A stretch of 64,000 nt of DNA, taken from Ardenticatenaceae bacterium. GTDB taxonomy: Bacteria; Chloroflexota; Anaerolineae; Promineifilales; Promineifilaceae. Under the pieces are notes generated by a model. That model made no database searches. It was given only the letters and a program-made list of their open reading frames with translations, and was not told where the DNA came from. Both the position numbers and the translations under genes were made by a program. This document shows positions 17,291 through 26,059 of the stretch, one piece after another; the first letter of the stretch is position 1; each line of letters begins with the position of its first letter. Location: NCBI GenBank assembly GCA_020634495.1, contig JACKBR010000026.1, positions 1-64,000 of the forward strand, in the 5' to 3' direction.

Positions 17291-18439
17291 ATGACTGACA
17301 CAACAACCCATTACGTGGCCATTATTCAAATTCATTTACCTGAACATGAAACGGCCGTTTCCGCCAATATTCGCCTGACGCCTACAGAGCTGGTGCCGCT
17401 AGACGGCCACCACAAAATGCTGCACGACTGCACCCTGGCCGAATTACAAGATTTTGCGGACCAAACCGAAGCAGAAATTTGGCAAACCTACCGGCAAATC
17501 AAGCTGGCAGATTTGGCCAAAGATGGCACTGTGAAAATGGCAATGGATGTGGTGGATGCCGCTGGCGAGCCGGTAGCGCCCTCGCGGGAATGGCTGGCAA
17601 AAATGGTGGTAGAAACGGCCGTTTCTGCCCAAATTGACGAACTGCCAGACGCTCCACCAGCCGCCGAAGAAGATTCACCGGAAACAGAACCGGCCACCGC
17701 AGAAATGGAGGCAATCCCCACTGAGGAGATTGAACAGGAACCGGCAGAAGCGGAGCCGGAGACCGAACCCGAACCGCCACCCGTCGAGCCTGCTGCTGAA
17801 CCGGCAGATGCGCTGGACAACATTGTTGTTTCAGAGCCAGAACCGGTGCATGAAGAGCGCGAAGCGCCCGAAGAAACGGCGCAAAAGACGGTCATTGCTC
17901 CCAGCCAGGCCAGAGTGCGGCTGGCCGGACGCCATCTGCCGGTGGGTGATCCCACCCCGGCGGCGGTAGACATCACCATAGAAGAACCAGCTTTACGCGC
18001 TGCCCAGGCCCACGCCCTGAGTAGCCTAAACCGGGAGGTGGCCGGGGTGCTCATCGGCCCACGTCCAGAAAAACAGCCAGACGGCCGTTACCGGGTACAC
18101 ATCCTGGACACGATCATCGCCAAGTACACGGTAATGCACGGAGCCAGCGTCACCTACACCCCGGAAAGCTGGCGCTACATGCGCGACAAACTTCACGAGC
18201 GGTATCCTGATGAAACGGCCGTTATCGTCGGCTGGTACCATACCCACCCCGGTTTTGGCATCTTTTTATCCGGGATGGATTTATTTATTCACCAAAACTT
18301 CTTTACCCAGATTTGGCACGTCGCCTTTGTGCTGGATCCCCGTGCCCAAACCAGCGGCTTTTTTAGCTGGGACCGGCAAAAAACTCAGGTCTCCCGGCAT
18401 AATTTTTACTGGCCAGAGTGGGCCGATGGGAGTTGGTAA
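17291..18439 (+). CDS. Second JAB/JAMM isopeptidase
   Basis: 382 aa from the ATG at 17291; an earlier in-frame ATG at 17237 adds an unconserved-looking stretch. Residues 1-110 form a separate alpha/beta domain (MTDTTTHYVAIIQIHLPEHE...), followed by an 80-residue Glu/Pro/Ala linker. The C-terminal JAMM domain has Glu249 (NREVAGVLIG), His317-Thr-His319-Pro, Ser327 and Asp330 (HTHPGFGIFLSGMD). No membrane segment, so this is the soluble partner of the anchored JAMM enzyme encoded just upstream. Two active-looking deconjugases in one cluster suggest different targets, or Ubl chain editing versus substrate release. Confidence 0.88.
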   Translation: MTDTTTHYVAIIQIHLPEHETAVSANIRLTPTELVPLDGHHKMLHDCTLAELQDFADQTEAEIWQTYRQIKLADLAKDGTVKMAMDVVDAAGEPVAPSREWLAKMVVETAVSAQIDELPDAPPAAEEDSPETEPATAEMEAIPTEEIEQEPAEAEPETEPEPPPVEPAAEPADALDNIVVSEPEPVHEEREAPEETAQKTVIAPSQARVRLAGRHLPVGDPTPAAVDITIEEPALRAAQAHALSSLNREVAGVLIGPRPEKQPDGRYRVHILDTIIAKYTVMHGASVTYTPESWRYMRDKLHERYPDETAVIVGWYHTHPGFGIFLSGMDLFIHQNFFTQIWHVAFVLDPRAQTSGFFSWDRQKTQVSRHNFYWPEWADGSW

Positions 18440-18563
18440 CTTTCAGTAATCGGTATACAGTGTTCAGTAACCAGATAGTCCGAAATGAGTGCTGTTTACT
18501 GTTTACTGACAACTGATTACGGTATGTGTATAATGCCCTTAACGGAAGACTGATTACTGAAAA
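18440..18563. repeat. CAGTAATCAGTAAAC-type palindromic array
   Basis: Units TTCAGTAATCGG, GTTCAGTAACCAG, CTGTTTACTGTTTACTG, AACTGATTACGG and CTGATTACTGA form an imperfect mirror array filling the whole spacer between the second JAMM gene and the RING-like gene. The same family recurs at 51655-51740. Confidence 0.7.
18506..18534 (+). promoter_or_regulatory. Sigma70-type promoter for the RING-like gene
   Basis: CTGACA (18506-18511), a 17-nt spacer and TATAAT (18529-18534): five of six and six of six matches. It lies inside the repeat array and 29 nt before the RING-like start, so the E3-like genes can be transcribed apart from the rest. Confidence 0.65.
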
Positions 18564-18986
18564 ATGGACGAACAGGAAATGCCCCCCCTCACCATTACGA
18601 ATAATGACATTCAGGCAGCCAACCAGCTGAGCCTGCACTGTCCCATTTGTGCCAATCCGGTAGAAAAGTTTGTAGAGGATCGGGAATTGCAGCCGGTGAT
18701 TTGCGGCAAATGCGGCACGCTCTATCACAAAACATGTTGGGAGCTGGGCGGGGGCAAATGTGCAGTGTTGGGCTGTGGCCATACCAGGTTCAAACTGTAC
18801 GGCGCACCCACCAGCCCAGTTTTAAGCATCAAATACTCCGATTTGCCACGGCCGTCGGCAAACGGCCGTTCCAGCCAGACCAAACACTTAAAGGAAGAAC
18901 AGCGCCGCCAGGTAGAACAACTGCGACGTCCAAGCCTGCTGCAAAGGCTGTTCAAATGGCTTTTGGACCAAATACGAATTGGTTAA
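18564..18986 (+). CDS. RING-like zinc finger protein, candidate E3 ligase
   Basis: 140 aa. Eight metal ligands are arranged as in cross-braced RING/PHD-type fingers: Cys26-x2-Cys29, Cys47-x2-Cys50-x4-His55-x2-Cys58, Cys66-x4-Cys71. This matches the prokaryotic RING families known from comparative genomics to sit beside E1, E2, Ubl and JAB genes. The remaining 65 residues are basic and helical (KHLKEEQRRQVEQLRRPSL) and end in an amphipathic stretch LLQRLFKWLLDQIRIG that could bind the membrane. The likely role is to bring the charged E2 to a target. It has its own promoter in the upstream repeat. Confidence 0.82.
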   Translation: MDEQEMPPLTITNNDIQAANQLSLHCPICANPVEKFVEDRELQPVICGKCGTLYHKTCWELGGGKCAVLGCGHTRFKLYGAPTSPVLSIKYSDLPRPSANGRSSQTKHLKEEQRRQVEQLRRPSLLQRLFKWLLDQIRIG

Positions 18987-19048
18987 TAAGAGATTGGAGA
19001 CTGGAGATTAGAGATTAAATCTCCAGTCTCCAGTCTCCAATCCCCAAC
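18987..19048. repeat. CTCCAGTCTCCAAT-type hairpin array
   Basis: GAGATTGGAGACTGGAGATT on the left pairs with AATCTCCAGTCTCC and a second AGTCTCCAAT unit on the right, a near-perfect hairpin directly before the second RING-like gene. Sister copy at 12788-12832. Confidence 0.75.
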
Positions 19049-19055
19049 CTCCCCC

Positions 19056-19544
19056 ATGCTCACCTCCATCACCATCACCAAGCAATCCCCATTTTTGGGT
19101 GAAGAGTGTGCCCTGTGCAAAAATCCGTTTGCGCCGGGGGATACGGTCATTGTTTGCCCCGCAGACAGCAGCCGCCACCACACGCACTGCTGGCGCGCCA
19201 ACGGCAACAAATGTGCCGCTTACGGCTGCCGGGGGCACGGCGACATTGAAGAGGAAACTCCTGCGCCACAACCTCAACCGACACCCCCGCCGAACAATCC
19301 AACCACAACCCGGCCCGCAACAACTGCACCGGCAAACGGCCGTTTGCAACAAGCAGCGCGACGGTTTGGCTGTGGGCAAGGCTGTTTGCTCATCGCCGTT
19401 GCCATCGCCATTATTTTTTTCTCAATTGGCTGTTTTGGCCTGTGGGCCATTGCCGACTACATCATGCTGGAAGTGCTGGGATGGCAGTACCGCGTCCCTG
19501 AGGCTGGCGCTTTTTTACCCCACGTTTTGCATCTAGTAATTTAA
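19056..19544 (+). CDS. Membrane-anchored RING-like zinc finger protein
   Basis: 162 aa. The N-terminal finger parallels that of the preceding gene: Cys18-x2-Cys21, Cys34, His41/42-His44-Cys45 and Cys53-x4-Cys58, with the shared end motif W(R/E)xxGxKCAxxGC. One expected Cys (position 37) is Asp, so the second metal site may use an extra His. A Pro/Thr-rich linker (about 65-95) leads to a membrane helix at about 112-137 (CLLIAVAIAIIFFSIGCFGLW) and a short tail. This should hold E3-like activity at the membrane beside the anchored JAMM enzyme. No Shine-Dalgarno is visible; the start is chosen as the first ATG after the repeat. Confidence 0.75.
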   Translation: MLTSITITKQSPFLGEECALCKNPFAPGDTVIVCPADSSRHHTHCWRANGNKCAAYGCRGHGDIEEETPAPQPQPTPPPNNPTTTRPATTAPANGRLQQAARRFGCGQGCLLIAVAIAIIFFSIGCFGLWAIADYIMLEVLGWQYRVPEAGAFLPHVLHLVI

Positions 19545-19549
19545 AAGCG

Positions 19550-19622
19550 GAACACAGAGTTGCGCAGAGAAACCACAGAGGAGCACAGAGAAAAATCTGC
19601 GCCAATCTGCGTAATCTGTGGA
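19550..19622. repeat. CACAGAG-type spacer repeat
   Basis: Units GGAACACAGAGTTGCGCAGAG, CCACAGAGGAGCACAGAG and ATCTGCGCCAATCTGCGTAATCTGTGG lie between the convergent RING-like and photolyase genes. A related array is at 35740-35806. No T-run terminator seen here. Confidence 0.6.
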
Positions 19623-19637
19623 TAAATTCAAAGCTTT

Positions 19638-21080
19638 CTACCGGGGGGCTGCTTCGCGGGCGTTTTTGTAGGCGGCCAGGGCACGCTCGCGCGCTTCGTG
19701 GTGGGCTACAATGGGCGCGGGATACTTCTGCCCAATGCGGCTGCCGCATGAACTTTGGACGGATTCTGGCATCTGCCACGGCTCGTGGATGAATTTTTGG
19801 GGGACGTCAGCCAATTCTGGCAGCCATTTGCGGATGTAACGGCCGTCTGGATCAAACTTTTTAGCCTGCGCTGTAGGATTAAAGATGCGAAAGTATGGCG
19901 CGGCATCCGTGCCGGTTCCCGCCGCCCACTGCCAGCCACCGTTGTTGGCGGCCGGATCGCCATCCAGCAAATGCTGCATGAAGAATTTCTCGCCCCAGCG
20001 CCAGTCGATGAGCAAATCTTTAACCAAAAATGAAGCAACAACCATGCGGGCGCGGTTGTGCATCCAGCCCGTTGTGGTGAGCTGGCGCATGGCTGCATCA
20101 ACGAGAGGGTATCCGGTACGGCCGTTGCCCCAGGCCCTAAACTCAGCTTCATCATTGCGCCAGGCAATGGCGTCGTATTCTGGCCGAAAATTGCCCCGCA
20201 AAACATGGGGAAAATGGGCCAAAATGTGGCTGTAAAACTCGCGCCAGATCAATTCGCTAAGCCACGTTTCGGCCCCTTGGCGGGCTGCTTTGCTGCTGGC
20301 ATTTTCCAGACAGGAAACGGCCGTCGCCACCGCCTGCCTCGCTGAGATCATGCCAAAGCGCAAATAAGGCGAAAGCTGGGAGGTGCCCGGCACAGCCACA
20401 AAGTCTCGCGCCTGCGCGTACCGGCCAATCGCTTCCTGGGCAAATTCGCGCAAACGTCGCTGTGCTTCGGCTTCGCCAGGCACAAATGGGACGCTGTCTG
20501 GCAGGGCTAGGCTGGCAGGCAAAGGTTCAGATTGAATGGCTTCGGGGATGAGCAGCTTTTCTGGCGCAGGCAAAATGTCGGTGAGTTTGGGCAACGGCCG
20601 TTTCAGCCAGGCATTTTTCTTGAACGGGGTAAATACAGTGTACGGCTCGCCATCCGGTTTGAGCACCGTGCCGGGCGGGTGAACCACCAGGCCCGCTTCC
20701 AGATGCAGCGGCAATTCTTGGGCAATTTGGCCGTCACGGCGGCGGGCATAGCGGCTAAAATCTTCCTCGGCAAAAATGGCGGATGCGCCTGTTTCTGCTA
20801 GCAGCGCAGACAACACTTTTTGGGGACGGCCGTAGCGTACAATGAGCCGGCTGCCCCGCTGGCGCAAATCGGCATCGAGTTGGCGCAGCCCAGCCCACAA
20901 AAAAGCGGTGCGCTTTTGGCCCACATAGGCCGACTTTTCAAAAAAAGGATCAACAATAAAAAGGGGGATGACCTGCCTGGCGGTGGCCAGCGCAGCAGCC
21001 AGAGCCTGGTTATCTGTCAGACGCAAATCACGACGAATCCACCAAACGGCCGTTTCCTGCAACGATTCTGTAGTAGCCAT
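19638..21080 (-). CDS. phrB: Class I CPD photolyase / cryptochrome family
   Basis: 480 aa, about the length of E. coli PhrB. Flavoprotein that repairs cyclobutane pyrimidine dimers using blue light. The N-terminal antenna domain begins [17 protein letters not shown], and the FAD domain contains [29 protein letters not shown] and [25 protein letters not shown], all diagnostic of the family; WxW-tryptophan positions look intact. The start at 21080 was chosen because it precedes the conserved strand closely; longer forms to 21140 exist. It is monocistronic and convergent with the ubiquitin-like cluster, marking that cluster's right border. Confidence 0.92.
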   Translation of the reverse strand: MATTESLQETAVWWIRRDLRLTDNQALAAALATARQVIPLFIVDPFFEKSAYVGQKRTAFLWAGLRQLDADLRQRGSRLIVRYGRPQKVLSALLAETGASAIFAEEDFSRYARRRDGQIAQELPLHLEAGLVVHPPGTVLKPDGEPYTVFTPFKKNAWLKRPLPKLTDILPAPEKLLIPEAIQSEPLPASLALPDSVPFVPGEAEAQRRLREFAQEAIGRYAQARDFVAVPGTSQLSPYLRFGMISARQAVATAVSCLENASSKAARQGAETWLSELIWREFYSHILAHFPHVLRGNFRPEYDAIAWRNDEAEFRAWGNGRTGYPLVDAAMRQLTTTGWMHNRARMVVASFLVKDLLIDWRWGEKFFMQHLLDGDPAANNGGWQWAAGTGTDAAPYFRIFNPTAQAKKFDPDGRYIRKWLPELADVPQKFIHEPWQMPESVQSSCGSRIGQKYPAPIVAHHEARERALAAYKNAREAAPR

Positions 21081-21219
21081 AGACAAGGAGTATACACAAC
21101 TATCCATGTTTTGCACAGTATTTATCCAATATTCGCCCACCCCACCCGGCGGCTCTTTCTTTGGATAAACGGCCGTTTTTCGTTAAACTTCCAGCACATT
21201 CCCAAAAAGGACGGTTCGC

Positions 21220-22725
21220 ATGAGCACAAATTTTCAAAAGCTACTCGAAAAAGTTTACGAAATCCACGATATTGAAAAAGCAACAGGTGTCTTAAGCTGG
21301 GACAAAGAAACCAATATGCCCAAGGCTGGCACAGAGATGCGCATCAAGCAAATGACCACGTTGCGCAGGCTTAGCCACGCCATGTTTACCTCGGATGAAA
21401 TGGGGGAGTTGATTGAAACGGCCGCTGCTGAAATAAATGGCGCTCCTTACGCAGGCAACGAAGCCAGCCTCATTCGCTACTTGCGCCGCAGCTATGCCGA
21501 ATCCCGCCAGCTGCCCCCAGAATTTGTCCGACGGGTCAGCGAGGTAAGCGGCAAAGCCAATCCCGCCTGGGTAGAAGCGCGGGCCAACAATGATTTTGCC
21601 CACTTCCGGCCCCATCTGGAAGAAGTGATCAAGCTGGTGCAAGAAATGGCCGAACTGTACGGCTATGAGGACGAAAAATACGATCCGCTGCTGGACAAAT
21701 TTGAACACGGCATGAAAACGGCCGAAGTCCGGGCCATCTTCAACGCGGCCAAAGAGGAACTTATCCCCCTGCGCCAGGCAATTGCAGAACGGGGCACGGC
21801 CGTTGATGACCGCATTGTCCACCAACCATTCCCCATCGATAAGCAAAAAGAATTCGCCCATTACATCGCCGACGCGGTGGGCTATGACTTTAGTCGCGGG
21901 CATTTGGGCACGGTGGTGCATCCCTTTGCCACCAGCTTCAGCCGCAACGATGCCCGCATCACCACCCGCTGGTATCCTGACTTTTTAAACCCCTCCCTGT
22001 TCGGCACACTGCACGAATCTGGCCATGCCATGTACGAGCAAGGCACGCATCCAGACCTGGTTCGCACGCCGCTGGCCCGCGGCACCTCCAGCGGCATCCA
22101 CGAATCCCAATCCCGCATGATTGAAAATATCGTCGGGCGCAGCCTGGGCTTTTGGCAGGCGCATTATGCCAAATTGCAGGAATTGTTCCCAGAGCAGCTG
22201 GGCGGGCATGACGTGATGGCCTTTTACCGGGCCGTCAACAAGGTACAGCCTTCTTACATCCGGGTAGAAGCGGATGAACTCACCTACAATTTCCACATTA
22301 TTTTGCGGTTTGAGCTGGAGCAGGCGATGCTCAACGGCGAGTTGGCTGTGGCCGATTTGCCTACGGCCTGGAATGACAAAATGCAGGAGCTGTTGGGCGT
22401 TGTGCCCCCCACCGATTCGGAAGGCTGTTTGCAGGACATACACTGGACGCGGCCTGGATTTGGCTACTTTCCCACGTATGCGCTGGGCAATCTGTACGCG
22501 GCGCAATTTTATGAAACGGCCGTTGCCCAAAATCCCACCATCGCCGAAGAAATGGCCCAGGGCAAGACCCAGGCCCTGGTAGCCTGGCTACGCGAAAATA
22601 TTCACCAACACGGCCGTAAATTCACCCCGTCTGAATTGGTGCAGCAAATCACAGGTGGCCCGCTCACGCATAAACCATTTATGCGCTACGTCACCCAAAA
22701 GTTTAGCCAGATTTACGAACTTTAG
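21220..22725 (+). CDS. M32 family (Taq-type) metallocarboxypeptidase
   Basis: 501 aa, the normal family length. Zinc-dependent, releases C-terminal amino acids from peptides in the cytoplasm. The active-site HExxH is at about residues 266-270 (HESGHAMYEQG), followed by the family segments GIHESQSRMIEN and VRVEADELTYNFHI-like (RVEADELTYNFHIILRFE), and the C-terminal GYFPTYALGNLYAAQF. Start follows AAAAAGGACGG. No operon partner; ends at a strong terminator. Confidence 0.92.
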   Translation: MSTNFQKLLEKVYEIHDIEKATGVLSWDKETNMPKAGTEMRIKQMTTLRRLSHAMFTSDEMGELIETAAAEINGAPYAGNEASLIRYLRRSYAESRQLPPEFVRRVSEVSGKANPAWVEARANNDFAHFRPHLEEVIKLVQEMAELYGYEDEKYDPLLDKFEHGMKTAEVRAIFNAAKEELIPLRQAIAERGTAVDDRIVHQPFPIDKQKEFAHYIADAVGYDFSRGHLGTVVHPFATSFSRNDARITTRWYPDFLNPSLFGTLHESGHAMYEQGTHPDLVRTPLARGTSSGIHESQSRMIENIVGRSLGFWQAHYAKLQELFPEQLGGHDVMAFYRAVNKVQPSYIRVEADELTYNFHIILRFELEQAMLNGELAVADLPTAWNDKMQELLGVVPPTDSEGCLQDIHWTRPGFGYFPTYALGNLYAAQFYETAVAQNPTIAEEMAQGKTQALVAWLRENIHQHGRKFTPSELVQQITGGPLTHKPFMRYVTQKFSQIYEL

Positions 22726-22734
22726 AAGGGAAAG

Positions 22735-22795
22735 AGGAGTGGCAGTCCTGGCCATCAAAAAAGCGAAATCTTTTTTAACCAGGACTACCACTCCT
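22735..22795. terminator. Long hairpin terminator, bidirectional
   Basis: Arms AGGAGTGGCAGTCCTGG (22735-22751) and CCAGGACTACCACTCCT (22779-22795) with an inner AAAAAAG...CTTTTTT stem between the convergent carboxypeptidase and small membrane-protein genes. Confidence 0.8.
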
Positions 22796-22801
22796 TAAGT
22801 T

Positions 22802-23191
22802 TTAGACGAAGCTAGGTATCAGTAAAGTAACACCCACAAAAACCAAAGCTAAGATCACAATAATCAGAATTAGATTGTTGCGGAACAGCTTGGCGCTGTC
22901 CTCAGATTTACGCCAGGCGGCGTTGCTATGTGCCAGCAGCACGACGATAAACATTGTTCCCACATGCTCCAGCCGCACACGGCTGTCAAAACCCAATGAG
23001 ATGAGCAAGATTAAGCCCAGCAAAAAGTTCAGGTCAATCAAACCAACCAGCCCAGACATCAGGCCACGATCCATACGGCCGTATTCTTTCTTTTGAATCA
23101 ACCCAAGGGCAAATTTAACGATTACTACAATGGCCAAAATGGCTACTAGCCAGCGCATTTCACCATGAATTGTACGAATTATCTCCACCAA
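22802..23191 (-). CDS. Small four-helix membrane protein
   Basis: 129 aa with four predicted membrane helices (about residues 13-30, 47-64, 76-90 and 106-126). Conserved-looking polar residues within helices (His9, His77, His87 and a KSEDSAKLFR loop) recall small heme- or quinone-interacting membrane proteins, but no family is certain. GGAGAAAT lies 8 nt before the start. It follows two CNNM/CorC genes on the same strand by 11 nt, so it may be cotranscribed with them. Confidence 0.55.
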   Translation of the reverse strand: MVEIIRTIHGEMRWLVAILAIVVIVKFALGLIQKKEYGRMDRGLMSGLVGLIDLNFLLGLILLISLGFDSRVRLEHVGTMFIVVLLAHSNAAWRKSEDSAKLFRNNLILIIVILALVFVGVTLLIPSFV

Positions 23192-23202
23192 TTTCTCCTT
23201 TA

Positions 23203-24660
23203 TTATTGGTTTTCATCGTCGGGGGGAACGGCCGTTTCCTCTTCAACCGGCTTATTCGGGTCAGGGAACTCAATTAAAACCCGTGACACAGCCCGCCCCT
23301 CAACCGCTAAAACCCGAATTTGAATTTTTTCATTATAAACAACCTCATCCCCCACGGCTGGCGGCCTGCCCAGTTTAGAAATAACCAAACCACCCACCGT
23401 TTCCACATCTGGCAAATCCTCCTCTTCACCCCAAAAACCATCATCAAAATCATCAACCAGATATTCACCCTCAGCTTCAATGACGCCGGGGCCAAGCTCT
23501 ACATACGGCTCCTTTTCCAGGTCGAACTCATCACGCACCTCGCCCACAACCTCTTCCACCAAATCTTCAAGCGTCACAATGCCATCCATGCCGCCAAACT
23601 CATCCAGCACAATGGCCATGTGCAGCTTCTGGCGCTTAAATGCCGCCAGCAAAGTCTGCACAGGCAAATCTTCCGGCACGGCTGGGGCAGAGCGCAAAAT
23701 CAGCCGCAGGTCAAACCGGCTTTCAGAACGCAAGGTTTGTTTCACCAAATCCTTCAGGTGCAAAATGCCCACGATATGGTCGCGGTCACCGTCATACACC
23801 GGGAAGCGGCTATGGCGGCTCTCGGTAACCGTTTTTAGAATTTCTTGCCGCGAAACATCAAGCGGAATCGCTTCCACCTTGGTACGCGGGGTCATCACCT
23901 GGGAAACCGTCCGGTCGCTGAAATCAAAGATGTTTAGAATCATTTCTTGCTCTTCAGCGTTCAGCAGGCCGCCCTCCGTACTTTCCGTCACGATCAGCTC
24001 TAGCTCTTCTGGGGAAAGCACGCGCTCGTGCCCCTCGGCTGGCGGCACCCGAAACAGCCGCAGCATCGACACCCCAATGCGGTTTAAAACCTTTACCGGT
24101 AAGCTCAAAATCCAACGCGCAACGGTCATTGGCCGGCTGAGGAGCAGCACCATGCGCGGCGCGTCTGACAAGGCCAACGACTTGGGCACCATCTCACCCA
24201 CCACAACGTGCAAATAAGTTAGCAACCCAAGCGCAACCACATAGCCAATGCTCTCAACCAGTTCATGCGATGGCTCAAACCACAATCCTTCCAGATACGG
24301 TTCAATAAAATGGGCAATTTGGGGTTCGCCGTACATGGCCAAGCCCAGTGAGGCAATGGTAATCCCCAACTGCGCAGTGGCGATGTATTGATCTTGCTTT
24401 TGTCGGGATTCAACCGTGTTCAGAACACCTCGCGCCCGGTTTATGCCCTCATCTACCATTTGCTCAAGCTGGGTCGGCCGTACGCCAATAATTGAAAATT
24501 CGGCCATCACAAACAGGCCATTCAGCAACACCAGCAGAATAATGACCAGCAGCGCCACAAGCAGGGCACCAACGGAGGAACCGGTTGCTTCTTGCACAGC
24601 GGCCGTTGCCAACACGCCAAAACCTGGTAAAGCGAGGGAGAGCAGGAGGTACTTAGTCAT
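23203..24660 (-). CDS. CNNM/CorC-family (hemolysin C-like) membrane protein
   Basis: 485 aa from the ATG at 24660 (GGGAGG 9 nt upstream). N-terminal DUF21 membrane domain with three to four helices (VIILLVLLNGLFVMAEFSIIG), then two CBS domains (about 215-335; VMTPRTKVEAIPL, HIVGILHLKDL) and a C-terminal CorC/HlyC domain (VEEVVGEVRDEFD). The family takes part in magnesium or cobalt export and resistance; several members bind Mg-ATP in the CBS pair. It overlaps the stop of the upstream paralogue by 8 nt. The two may form a heteromer, since tandem CNNM pairs are common. Confidence 0.88.
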   Translation of the reverse strand: MTKYLLLSLALPGFGVLATAAVQEATGSSVGALLVALLVIILLVLLNGLFVMAEFSIIGVRPTQLEQMVDEGINRARGVLNTVESRQKQDQYIATAQLGITIASLGLAMYGEPQIAHFIEPYLEGLWFEPSHELVESIGYVVALGLLTYLHVVVGEMVPKSLALSDAPRMVLLLSRPMTVARWILSLPVKVLNRIGVSMLRLFRVPPAEGHERVLSPEELELIVTESTEGGLLNAEEQEMILNIFDFSDRTVSQVMTPRTKVEAIPLDVSRQEILKTVTESRHSRFPVYDGDRDHIVGILHLKDLVKQTLRSESRFDLRLILRSAPAVPEDLPVQTLLAAFKRQKLHMAIVLDEFGGMDGIVTLEDLVEEVVGEVRDEFDLEKEPYVELGPGVIEAEGEYLVDDFDDGFWGEEEDLPDVETVGGLVISKLGRPPAVGDEVVYNEKIQIRVLAVEGRAVSRVLIEFPDPNKPVEEETAVPPDDENQ

Positions 24661-26059
24661 GATCGGCAACCTCCCATTCTATAAATGGCTCTTCAGCGCT
24701 TTGGGTTGGCGGCAGTTTTAAGGAGACCTCAGAAACGCCGGGGTCAGACATCGCTTCCACCCGAACAACTATCTCGCCAAAAGTCACTTTATCACCCACC
24801 GCAGGCAAACGGCCGAGTTCACTAAAGACCAGGCCACCCAGGGTATCGGCATTCTCTTCTGGCAAATTTAGCTCCAGGTATTCATTCACGTCCGTCACCA
24901 GCAAATCAGCTCTAAGGTAGATACGGCCGTCCTTGTCCTTGGCAATTAAAGCCGTTTCATTGTCAAATTCATCTTGCAGCTCGCCAAAAATCTCCTCAAT
25001 GAGGTCTTCAAACGTAATCAACCCCACTGTGCCCCCATATTCATCAAACACCACCGCCAAATATTTGCGGCGGCTGTTTAACCGCTTCCATAAATCCGAA
25101 ACGGGCATCGTTTCTGGCACAAACACCACTTCACGCAAAATTGAAGAGACATCTTCACTATTTTGATTGTGGAGCCGGAATAAATCTTTAACGTGAACAA
25201 ATCCCACAATATCGTCAATCGATTCACGGAAAAGCGGAATGCGCGAAAAGCCAGCATCTAAAGAAATCTGCATCAGCTCAGTTACCTTGCTGTTTAGGGG
25301 CGCGGTAATGAGCTTTGTACGATGCAGCATAACCTGCTTGGCGGTCAGGTCGCGCAAGCGAAACGTGTTGCGCAGCAAACGACGTTCCTCGTCACTTAGC
25401 AAATCCTGCTCATGACTCTCGGTAACCAGCAGCTCGATCTCTTCAGGCGAATGGGCGTGACCGTTTTTCTCCTTCATGGAACGGCCCAGAAGCCGCAATA
25501 TCAAGTTGCCGCTGCCGTTAAACAAAGCAATCAGGCCCGTGTAGGTAATCACAAACTGTGTAATCCGCATTGGAATCGTCACGGCCAAGGCCACTGACTC
25601 CGGGTATTGAATGGCGACCGATTTGGGGAACAGCTCACCAATAATGACCTGCAAAATTGTAATTGCTATGAGCACTAAAGTGACCGCAATTGAGGTCGCG
25701 GCAGGCTCTGCCCAACCCACGGCCGATTCCACACCAATTGAATTCAGCGCCGGTTCCAAAAGCGTGAGCAGCCGCACCAGAGGCGCTTCCAAATGTTGGG
25801 CGATAACACTTTGGCCGTACGCGCCCACCACCAGGGAAGAAATTGTGATACCAATCTGGCAAGTCGCCACATATCGATCTAACTTCTTACTGTCTTGCAG
25901 AATAGGCAGCAAAAGCTGCGCCATCCGGTTACCCTGGCCTGCCAGTTGGCTAACCCGCGTACGGCGAGACGAAACTGTAGCAAACTCGGCCGCTACATAA
26001 AGGGCATTAAAAAAAATCATGATGGCTACAACAGCCACAATCGTTAATACAGTTAACAT
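24653..26059 (-). CDS. CNNM/CorC-family membrane protein, tandem paralogue
   Basis: 468 aa with the same order as its downstream neighbour: DUF21 domain (MIFFNALYVAAEFATVSSRR), CBS pair (VMLHRTKLITAPL, IVGFVHVKDLF) and CorC/HlyC domain (IEEIFGELQDEFDNE). Identity to the paralogue appears moderate, implying an old duplication. The ATG at 26059 has only an A-rich region upstream, no Shine-Dalgarno, and sits behind a 355-nt leader with hairpins. Expected function is divalent cation homeostasis at the inner membrane. Confidence 0.88.
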   Translation of the reverse strand: MLTVLTIVAVVAIMIFFNALYVAAEFATVSSRRTRVSQLAGQGNRMAQLLLPILQDSKKLDRYVATCQIGITISSLVVGAYGQSVIAQHLEAPLVRLLTLLEPALNSIGVESAVGWAEPAATSIAVTLVLIAITILQVIIGELFPKSVAIQYPESVALAVTIPMRITQFVITYTGLIALFNGSGNLILRLLGRSMKEKNGHAHSPEEIELLVTESHEQDLLSDEERRLLRNTFRLRDLTAKQVMLHRTKLITAPLNSKVTELMQISLDAGFSRIPLFRESIDDIVGFVHVKDLFRLHNQNSEDVSSILREVVFVPETMPVSDLWKRLNSRRKYLAVVFDEYGGTVGLITFEDLIEEIFGELQDEFDNETALIAKDKDGRIYLRADLLVTDVNEYLELNLPEENADTLGGLVFSELGRLPAVGDKVTFGEIVVRVEAMSDPGVSEVSLKLPPTQSAEEPFIEWEVADHD

